Source: Bog-756 sp963738545
GTDB taxonomy: Bacteria; Actinomycetota; Acidimicrobiia; Acidimicrobiales; RAAP-2
NCBI GenBank assembly: GCA_963738545.1
Contig: CAVTXA010000008.1
Coordinates: 372,001 to 436,000 of the forward strand
Length of the DNA stretch: 64,000 nt
Reading direction: 5' to 3'
The notes beneath the pieces were generated by a model. That model worked only from the letters and a program-made list of their open reading frames with translations. It was not told where the DNA came from and did not search any database. Position numbers and translations under genes: made by a program. This document shows, one piece after another, positions 53,339 to 59,892 of this stretch; within the stretch, counting starts at the first letter, position 1, and every line of letters begins with the position of its first letter.

Positions 53339-54625
53339 CTACGGCGATGAGCCGCCCTTCGGTGCATCGGGCGGCTCGGCCACCTGCATGGTCTCGGAGA
53401 TCGGGGTCCCGGCGCGATCGAAGGTGACGGTGAGGTCCGATCCTGGGGGCTGGCTGTACAGCCAGGTCTTGAGGTCGGCATCGGATCGGATCCGGTAGCC
53501 GTCGACCGCGGACACCACGTCGCCGTCCTGGAGGCCCGCGGCCGCCGCCGGGCTCCCGGAGGCGACGGACTCCACCATGGCACCGACCGGCGTCGAGGGG
53601 GTCGTCGGTGTCTCGGCGTCCGCCGCCGTCACCCCGATCCATCCCGGGTCGACGACACCGGAGGAGACCAGCTGATCAGCCACACTCCACACCAGGTCGG
53701 CGGGCAGGAAGACCGAGGCGCTGCCCATCCCCGTGCCGGTCCGCTCGAGCAGGCCGTTCACATGGCCCTTGTCGTCGAGGAGTGGGCATCCGATGTCACC
53801 TGACGACAGCGGTGCGGCCACCGCCGTGGTGGCGAAGTCCGACGTGATCCGGTCGAGGTCGAGGGCGACGCCGCTGGCGACGACGGAGCCGGCGTAGAGG
53901 GTCGCGGCCGGAGCTGCTCCGACGTGGCCGGTCGGCTCCAGGGCCATGGCCACGGCCACCGAGCCGGTGACGGGGGCACTGAAGTCGAACAGGGCGGCGG
54001 GCAGGTCGTCGGCGATCCGGAGCACGGACAGCCCGGTGGTCGCATCGGATCCGACCGGGGTCGCCGCCAGCCGGACCCCGTCCGATTCGACGGCCGTGAC
54101 CGATCGGGCCCCGGCCACCAGTGCGGTGGCGGTCACGACGATGCCGCCCGACTCGGCCACCACCCCCGTGCCCGACCGGTCGCCGGTCGCCCCCGAGACC
54201 ACCAACGCCACGACTGACGGCCCGATCGCCGCCACCATGGACTCGATGGTGGTTTCGGGCGGCATGAGGCCGACGCCGGGCTCGGTGGTCGGGACGTCGG
54301 TCAGGGAGGCCATTTTGGGGGTGGTGCCACCGTCGTTGGAGCCGGACCGGTTGGTGGTGGCCACGACGAGTCCGGCCGCCACCAGGACCACGATCAGGCA
54401 GGCCGTGGCCCCTCCGACCAGCCACGGGGCGGTGCGGTCACGGGACTCGGCCCGTTCGGGTGTTGGAGCGCGGAGCGAGGGCCCCGGCCCGGACGACGAC
54501 GATTCCGAGGGGTGGCGCCAGAGGCGGTCATCCGGTGGGATCCAGCCACGCAGATGGTCCCCGTCACCATCGTCCCAGTCCTCACCGGGCTCCCGTCCCG
54601 ATGACCCCTGGTCCTCTCCGTCCAC
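53339..54625 (-). CDS. HtrA-like membrane protein with the catalytic triad lost, plus PDZ domain
   Basis: A 428-residue protein. A cytoplasmic acidic/Ser-rich start of about 75 residues, one membrane helix (LVGGATACLIVVLVAAGLVVA), an HtrA-like trypsin fold and a PDZ domain (GAMVESVASGSPAAAAGLQDGDVVSAVDG). At the three catalytic places: His of TNNHVV is Ala in VTATALV, Asp of the TDLAVL strand is Gly in ATTGLSVL, and Ser of GNSGGPL is Ile in GDIGCPL. So the fold is kept but activity is not expected. The GTG at 54625 gives the best N terminus; the frame is open to 55174. Confidence 0.84.
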   Translation of the reverse strand: MDGEDQGSSGREPGEDWDDGDGDHLRGWIPPDDRLWRHPSESSSSGPGPSLRAPTPERAESRDRTAPWLVGGATACLIVVLVAAGLVVATTNRSGSNDGGTTPKMASLTDVPTTEPGVGLMPPETTIESMVAAIGPSVVALVVSGATGDRSGTGVVAESGGIVVTATALVAGARSVTAVESDGVRLAATPVGSDATTGLSVLRIADDLPAALFDFSAPVTGSVAVAMALEPTGHVGAAPAATLYAGSVVASGVALDLDRITSDFATTAVAAPLSSGDIGCPLLDDKGHVNGLLERTGTGMGSASVFLPADLVWSVADQLVSSGVVDPGWIGVTAADAETPTTPSTPVGAMVESVASGSPAAAAGLQDGDVVSAVDGYRIRSDADLKTWLYSQPPGSDLTVTFDRAGTPISETMQVAEPPDAPKGGSSP

Positions 54626-54736
54626 GGCCCAGAGGTTAGTGAGGACCGCAGGGGTTGGTGCATCGGGCCGCCTGGGCCGACAGCGTCCAGGGCCCCCGAT
54701 CCTCCTGGTCCACACCGGGGACCGACCACCTGGCCC

Positions 54737-54742
54737 TACGAT
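54737..54742 (+). promoter_or_regulatory. -10 element TACGAT before mreB
   Basis: TAnnnT hexamer with six bases to the GTG at 54749; leaderless geometry. Confidence 0.6.
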
Positions 54743-54748
54743 GACGTC

Positions 54749-55753
54749 GTGGCTCGGGACCTGGCGATCGACCTCGGTACGGCGAACACCCTTGTCTACG
54801 CCAAGGGTCGCGGGATCGTCCTGAACCAGCCCACGGTCATCGCCCTCGACACCAGATCGCATGACGTGCTGGCCGTGGGCAACGAGGCCTGGCAGATGAT
54901 CGGACGCACGCCGGGGTACATCGTGGCCGTGCGGCCGCTGCGCGAGGGGGCCATCACCGACTTCGACATCACCGAGCGCATGATCCGACTCCTGCTCCGG
55001 CGGGCCGGTGTGACCAGGCTCAATCGTCCCCGGGTGCTGATCTGCGTCCCGTCGGCCATCACGTCGGTGGAGCGTCGGGCGGTGAAGGAGGCGGCCCGCC
55101 GGGCCGGGGCCTCGGCCGCCCACCTCATCGAGCAGCCCATGGCTGCAGCCATCGGCGCCGGCCTGGACATCCACGAACCGGTGGGCAACATGGTGGTCGA
55201 CGTCGGCGGCGGTACCACCGAGACGGCCGTCATCTCCCTAGGAGGGGTGGTGGCGTCGCACGCCATCCGGTGCGGCGGGTTCGACATGGACGCCGCCATC
55301 CAGAGCTATGTCCGCCAGCAGTACGGGATCGCCATCGGCGAGCGCACCGGTGAGGAGCTCAAGCTGGCCATCGGATCCGCCCTCCCCTACGCCGACGAGG
55401 TGAAGGCCCAGGTGCGGGGGCGGGAGATCTCCAGCGGGCTGCCCAAGACGGTGATCCTCTCGCCCGAGGAGATCCGCTATGCGTTGCGCGACCTGGTTGA
55501 TCTGATCGTGGCCACGGTGGTGGAGTGCCTCGGTGAGTCGCCCCCGGAACTGGCCCAGGACATCATCTACGAGGGGATCCACCTGGTGGGTGGAGGGGCT
55601 CTCCTGCGCGGGCTGGCCAATCGCTTGGCCGATGAGACCGAGGTGCCCGTCCACCTGGTGGCGACGCCCCTCGAGTGCGTCGTCGTTGGGGCCGGGATGT
55701 GTCTCGACTCCTTCGAGAGCCTGCGCCCGATCTTCGCCGCCGCCGAGTCCTGA
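54749..55753 (+). CDS. mreB: MreB, rod-shape actin homologue
   Basis: A 334-residue actin-fold protein: DLAIDLGTANTLVYAKGRGIVLNQPTVIAL (phosphate 1), VRPLREGAITDFDITERMIR, VCVPSAITSVERRAVKEAA, MVVDVGGGTTETAVISLGG (phosphate 2) and IHLVGGGALLRGLANRL (adenosine). It assembles filaments under the membrane that guide lateral wall synthesis. No mreC, mreD, rodA or pbp2 follows, unlike the normal operon. The GTG start is supported by a -10 element six bases upstream. Confidence 0.94.
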   Translation: MARDLAIDLGTANTLVYAKGRGIVLNQPTVIALDTRSHDVLAVGNEAWQMIGRTPGYIVAVRPLREGAITDFDITERMIRLLLRRAGVTRLNRPRVLICVPSAITSVERRAVKEAARRAGASAAHLIEQPMAAAIGAGLDIHEPVGNMVVDVGGGTTETAVISLGGVVASHAIRCGGFDMDAAIQSYVRQQYGIAIGERTGEELKLAIGSALPYADEVKAQVRGREISSGLPKTVILSPEEIRYALRDLVDLIVATVVECLGESPPELAQDIIYEGIHLVGGGALLRGLANRLADETEVPVHLVATPLECVVVGAGMCLDSFESLRPIFAAAES

Positions 55754-55776
55754 GCCCCCGGTCGGGGGACGGAGGC

Positions 55777-56481
55777 TTACTCCACGGCCAGGAGGTCCTC
55801 GGCCACCTGTCGGACCTGCCAGTCGCGATCCTCCAGGCAGCGTCGGAGCGCAGCCTCCACGGCGGGTCCGTCGAAGGCGGCCAGGGCCACGGCGGCCCGG
55901 CGTCGGACGGCCGGTTTGTCCTCGAGGGCGGCGAGCACGGCGGGGAGTCCGGCAGGGTCGCCGATGGCCCCGAGCGCGGCCACCGCGGCCTCCCGGCAGA
56001 GCGGATCTCGATGGCCCGATCCGACCGAGGCCAGAGCCGAGAGGGCGCCGACGCCGGAGCGCTCCCCCCGTTCGCCGAGGGACCACGCCGTCATCTCCAC
56101 TACCGCATCGTCGGGATCGCCGAGGAGGTGGCCGATGTCCACCGACGTGCGGGTGGCGGCCAGCTCCACGGCCCGCCGGCGCACGGCGGGGTCGGGATCG
56201 GCGAGGAAGCGCCCCACCTCGTCATCGGTGAGTGCGCCCAGGCGTTCGAGGGCCCCGAGGGCCGTGGCGCGTACCGAAGCCGCCGGATCGCCGAGGCCGG
56301 ATCGGGCCGTGGTCTCATCCTGGCTATGGCCGGCCAGGGCTACGGCCCGTCGCCGATCTCCGACCGGTGACCCGCCTGCCCCGGTGACCCCGGGAGCGGG
56401 AGGTTCCGTGGCAGGCTTCATGACTGCATCGGCGGACCTCCCGTTGGCCGACGACGCATCGGCTGTCTCCGGAGCGACCAT
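55777..56481 (-). CDS. HEAT-repeat protein
   Basis: A 234-residue protein. After an Ala/Ser/Pro-rich start of about 50 residues, six or seven HEAT/PBS-lyase-like repeats follow (for example GDPAASVRATALGALERLG, ADPDPAVRRRAVELAATR, GDPDDAVVEMTAWSLGE, EDKPAVRRRAAVALAAF, EDRDWQVRQVAEDLLAVE). The conserved Asp-Pro-Arg spacing of each repeat is clear. These proteins are binding scaffolds; no catalytic residues. The ATG at 56481 is only nine bases from the divergent Lon-PDZ start. Confidence 0.83.
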   Translation of the reverse strand: MVAPETADASSANGRSADAVMKPATEPPAPGVTGAGGSPVGDRRRAVALAGHSQDETTARSGLGDPAASVRATALGALERLGALTDDEVGRFLADPDPAVRRRAVELAATRTSVDIGHLLGDPDDAVVEMTAWSLGERGERSGVGALSALASVGSGHRDPLCREAAVAALGAIGDPAGLPAVLAALEDKPAVRRRAAVALAAFDGPAVEAALRRCLEDRDWQVRQVAEDLLAVE

Positions 56482-56490
56482 CCCACCACT

Positions 56491-57768
56491 ATGACCGACG
56501 ACCACGACGACATGCGGCTGATGCCCCAGCCCGCCGAGGCTGAGCATGGCGTCGACACCGACGCCATGGAGCACGGTGTCGACGCCGGAGCCTCCGACCC
56601 GACTCGCTCGACCCACGGACCGTCCAGCGTGCCTTCGTTGCTGGTTGACGGAGGGGACGCCGATCGAACGACCCCTCCGCCCCGAGGGCACCGACGCCGT
56701 CGCCTGTGGGCGTGGACGGTGTTCATCGTCATCGTCGTGGCGCTCGTGGTGGCCTCCCGGTGGAACCTCGACTACTACGCCCTGCAGCCGGGCACGGCCC
56801 AGTCCGTACAGCAGTTCATCACCGTGCCTGCCGACAAGAACCACCCCGTCACCCATCCGGTGCTCCTCACCGACGTGGAGATCGGACGGGTGACCGCCCT
56901 CACGTATCTCTTCTTCAAGCTCCAGAGCAACGCCGCCCTCGAACAGGTCGAGTCGGTCACGGGTGGCACGCCGCCGTCCCAACTCACCGCCCAGGGGACC
57001 CTCGAGATGTCCCAGGCCGAGGACGACGCCAAGGCCGCCGCCCTCACCCGGCTGGGCTACGCGGTGACGGCCACCCCGTCGGGCGCGGTCATCTTCGGCA
57101 CCTTTCCGGGCACGCCCGCCTACGGGGTGCTCGAGGTCGGCGATGTGATCACCGCCGTCGACGGTGTGGCCACGCCGTCGACCGCGGCGCTGAACGCGTC
57201 CCTGAAGCGCTACCACTCGGGGCAGACCGTCGACTTCACGGTGCGACGAGGCGGGTCGTCCGCCCCGGTCTCGGTCCCGATCACCCTGAAGACGACCGAA
57301 GTCGACCTCGGCGCGGGCCAGATCGGCCACCTTGATCTGGGCATCTACTCCGAGGACCAGATCGACTACACCTATCCCTTCCCGGTAAAGATCGATGTGA
57401 CCAACATCGGGGGACCGTCGGCCGGCCTGGCCATGACCCTCGGGGTCATCGACGCCCTGACCAACGGGTCGGTGACCGGTGGGCACACCGTGGCCGCCAC
57501 CGGGACCATCGACGCCCAGGGGGATGTGGGGGACGTCGGTGGCGTGGCCCAGAAGACCGTGGCCGTGGAGAATGCCGGGGCCACGATCTTCCTCGTTCCG
57601 CCCCAGGAGTACAAAGCGGCCATGTCCAAGGACAAGCCGAGTCTCCACGTCTACGCGGTGTCCACCCTGGACCAGGCGCTCCAGGTGCTCCAGGCCCACG
57701 GGGGGAAGGTGCCCCCGGCACCGTCTCCCTCGTCCCCAACCGCTTCCCGGGGCGGCACCACGGGATGA
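56491..57768 (+). CDS. PDZ-Lon membrane protease (YlbL/Rv3194c type)
   Basis: A 425-residue protein. A single membrane helix (WAWTVFIVIVVALVVASRW) follows a hydrophilic start of about 65 residues, then an extracytoplasmic PDZ domain (AYGVLEVGDVITAVDGVATPST) and a Lon-type protease domain. The Ser-Lys dyad is Ser310 in GGPSAGLAMTL and Lys355 in GGVAQKTVAVENAG, 45 residues apart as in Lon. No ATPase domain. The ATG at 56491 is used; ATGs at 56512 and 56521 are alternatives since the divergent gene starts nine bases away. Rv3194c is the parallel; substrate unknown. Confidence 0.87.
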   Translation: MTDDHDDMRLMPQPAEAEHGVDTDAMEHGVDAGASDPTRSTHGPSSVPSLLVDGGDADRTTPPPRGHRRRRLWAWTVFIVIVVALVVASRWNLDYYALQPGTAQSVQQFITVPADKNHPVTHPVLLTDVEIGRVTALTYLFFKLQSNAALEQVESVTGGTPPSQLTAQGTLEMSQAEDDAKAAALTRLGYAVTATPSGAVIFGTFPGTPAYGVLEVGDVITAVDGVATPSTAALNASLKRYHSGQTVDFTVRRGGSSAPVSVPITLKTTEVDLGAGQIGHLDLGIYSEDQIDYTYPFPVKIDVTNIGGPSAGLAMTLGVIDALTNGSVTGGHTVAATGTIDAQGDVGDVGGVAQKTVAVENAGATIFLVPPQEYKAAMSKDKPSLHVYAVSTLDQALQVLQAHGGKVPPAPSPSSPTASRGGTTG

Positions 57769-57791
57769 CGGCGAAGCTCCACGCACCGTCG

Positions 57792-57797
57792 TAGGCT
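57792..57797 (+). promoter_or_regulatory. -10 element TAGGCT before the DivIVA gene
   Basis: TAnnnT hexamer with seven bases to the ATG at 57805; supports this start over the ATG at 57823. Confidence 0.6.
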
Positions 57798-57804
57798 CTC
57801 GGCC

Positions 57805-59883
57805 ATGCCCGAGGAGCGACTGATGTCCATCTCGTCCTCATCTCATCTGACCCCCGACGATGTGGCCCGGCACTCGTTCGGGACGGTGCGTCGCGGGTTC
57901 GACCCCAATGAGGTCCGGGCCTACCTCGAATCGCTGGCGGCGAGCCTGCGCAGCGTGGCCGAGCGGGAACGACAGCTTCTCGACGAACTCGCCGATGCGG
58001 AGTACCGGGCAGCCCACCCGGTGCTCGACGAGGCGACCTTGACGGCGGCGCTCGGAGCCGAGACCGCCCGGGTCCTCCACAGCGCCCACGAAGTGGCGGC
58101 GGAGATGCTGGCCAAGTCAGAGGCCGAGGCCAACCGGCTCCTCACCGAAGGCCGTGAGGAGATCCAGCAGACCCGCGCCCAAACCGAGGCCCGGCTGGAG
58201 GAGCGGTCCGAGGCGATCGAGGCCGCGGCCGCCGAGCTGCAGGAGCGCATCGAGCTCCAGTCCGCGGCCACCATGGAGAAGGCCCGTCACGAGGCCGACG
58301 CCATGGTGGAGCTGGCCCGGGAGACGTGCCGGTCCATGGTGGAAGAGGCCCAGGGACTCCGGGCACGGGTGCTGGCCGATCTGTCCAAGCGCCGCAAGGT
58401 CCTGCATGTCCAGATCGAGCAGCTGCGTGCCGGTCGGGAGCAGTTGGCCGAGACCGTCCACGATGTTCGTCGCTCCGTGGATACCATCGCCACCGAGCTG
58501 TTCGCGGCCGAGGACAACGCCCGACAGGCCGCCGAGGCCGCCGGGCGTGACGCGCTGGACCGGGTCGATTCGTCCACGCCCGAGGAGCTGGCCGCTCAGC
58601 TGCTGGCCGACGAACGCGAGTCGGCCGCCGCCATGGCCGCCGGAGCGGATCTGCTGGCCGGATCCGAGGTGATCGAGGTCGCCCCGCCCGAGCATGCGGC
58701 GGAGACGGGCGCACCGCCCGAGGCCGCCCAGGGGACCGACGACGGAGCGGATGGCGAAGGGGCTGCCGGGGCGTCCGCCGGGCCCACCGGGATCTACGAC
58801 CAACAGGGTGAATCCGGGGGGTCTGGCGGGGCCGATGGTGTCCAGATCGTTGGAGCCGTGGTGGCGGGCCAGGGGCTGGCCGCCGACCAGCAGGCGGGTC
58901 CGGAGGACCCACGGCCGCCGGCCGAAGAGGCTCCGGGCCCCGAAGAGGTCGACGCGCTCTTTGCCAAGCTCCGGGCGGCGCGCCAGGGGGAAGGGGCTCC
59001 CGAACCCGTGCCCGAGTCGGTGCCCGATGTCGAGGCCGCGGCACCCACTCCTTCCCCGGCGGCGACGAAATCGGCACCCAAGTCGACCTCGAAGACCACT
59101 GCCAAGTCGAGTCCGAAGCCGACCACGAAGTCCGAGCCGCCCTTGACAAGCGAGCCGCGGGCCGTCGAGGCTCCCGAGGTCGTCGACGAGGAGGAGGACG
59201 GGCCTCCCGAGGAGCGCAGCCCCCAGGCCGTCCGTCGCGACGAGTTGATCGACCCCATCGTGACCACGCTGTCCCGCCGCCTCAAGCGGACCCTTCAGGA
59301 CAGCCAGAACGAGCTGCTGGACAGCCTGAGGTCCAATGGCTCGCACTGGTCACTCGACCTGCTCCCTGAGGAGACCGAGCACGTGGACAGCTTCTCCACG
59401 GCCGCCATCCCGGCCCTCGAGCAGTCGGCCGCCGCCGGGGTGTCGTTTGCCGGGCTACGGGGGGCACCGGGGCCCAAGTCCGACGAGCTGCTGGGCATCG
59501 CCCACGACCTGGCCCTGGCGGTGGTGGGCCCCCTGCGTCGACGCCTGGCCGACGGGGACGGGCTCGACGGGGCCGATGAGTCCGTGGTGGCCGAACACGT
59601 GGGCTCAGCCTTCCGGGAGTGGAAGGGCGAGCGGATCGAGCGCCTGGCCGGAGACCACGTGGTGGCGGCGTTCTCCGCCGGCACCATCGCCGCGGCCGCG
59701 AGTGGATCCTCGACCAACCTGGAGTGGGTGGCGGTCTCCGACTCAGGGGACGCACCGTGCCCCGACTGCGAGGACAACGGCCTGACCGGCTCCCTCGCCC
59801 CGGGTGAGGAATTCCCCACCGGGCACGTGCATCCACCCGCCCACCCCGGGTGTCGATGCCTGCTCGTCCCCTCCGCCACCTAG
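57805..59883 (+). CDS. DivIVA-domain protein fused to a phage head morphogenesis-like C-terminal domain
   Basis: A 692-residue protein. Residues 14-65 form a DivIVA N domain (LTPDDVARHSFGTVRRGFDPNEVRAYLESLAASLRS), which in polar proteins inserts in curved membrane. Residues 85-240 are one long coiled coil. Residues 245-475 are low-complexity, Pro/Ala/Glu then Lys/Ser/Thr-rich. The last 200 residues form a globular domain ending in CPDC (652-655) and HPPAHPGCRC (to 685). This ending, with a preceding WVAVSDSGDAPCPDC strand, matches the C terminus of Mu gpF/SPP1 gp7-type minor head proteins, whose Cys/His residues probably bind zinc. No phage genes lie nearby. Confidence 0.82.
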   Translation: MPEERLMSISSSSHLTPDDVARHSFGTVRRGFDPNEVRAYLESLAASLRSVAERERQLLDELADAEYRAAHPVLDEATLTAALGAETARVLHSAHEVAAEMLAKSEAEANRLLTEGREEIQQTRAQTEARLEERSEAIEAAAAELQERIELQSAATMEKARHEADAMVELARETCRSMVEEAQGLRARVLADLSKRRKVLHVQIEQLRAGREQLAETVHDVRRSVDTIATELFAAEDNARQAAEAAGRDALDRVDSSTPEELAAQLLADERESAAAMAAGADLLAGSEVIEVAPPEHAAETGAPPEAAQGTDDGADGEGAAGASAGPTGIYDQQGESGGSGGADGVQIVGAVVAGQGLAADQQAGPEDPRPPAEEAPGPEEVDALFAKLRAARQGEGAPEPVPESVPDVEAAAPTPSPAATKSAPKSTSKTTAKSSPKPTTKSEPPLTSEPRAVEAPEVVDEEEDGPPEERSPQAVRRDELIDPIVTTLSRRLKRTLQDSQNELLDSLRSNGSHWSLDLLPEETEHVDSFSTAAIPALEQSAAAGVSFAGLRGAPGPKSDELLGIAHDLALAVVGPLRRRLADGDGLDGADESVVAEHVGSAFREWKGERIERLAGDHVVAAFSAGTIAAAASGSSTNLEWVAVSDSGDAPCPDCEDNGLTGSLAPGEEFPTGHVHPPAHPGCRCLLVPSAT

Positions 59884-59886
59884 GCT
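59881..59886 (+). promoter_or_regulatory. -10 element TAGGCT formed by the DivIVA stop codon
   Basis: The TAG stop of the preceding gene is the first half of the hexamer; six bases then lead to the GTG at 59893. Confidence 0.6.
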
Positions 59887-59892
59887 GCTGCC

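Noticed and set aside
57805..59883. Prophage remnant suggested by the gp7-like domain
   Set aside because: No integrase, terminase, portal or tail gene is nearby, and the gene keeps local codon usage.
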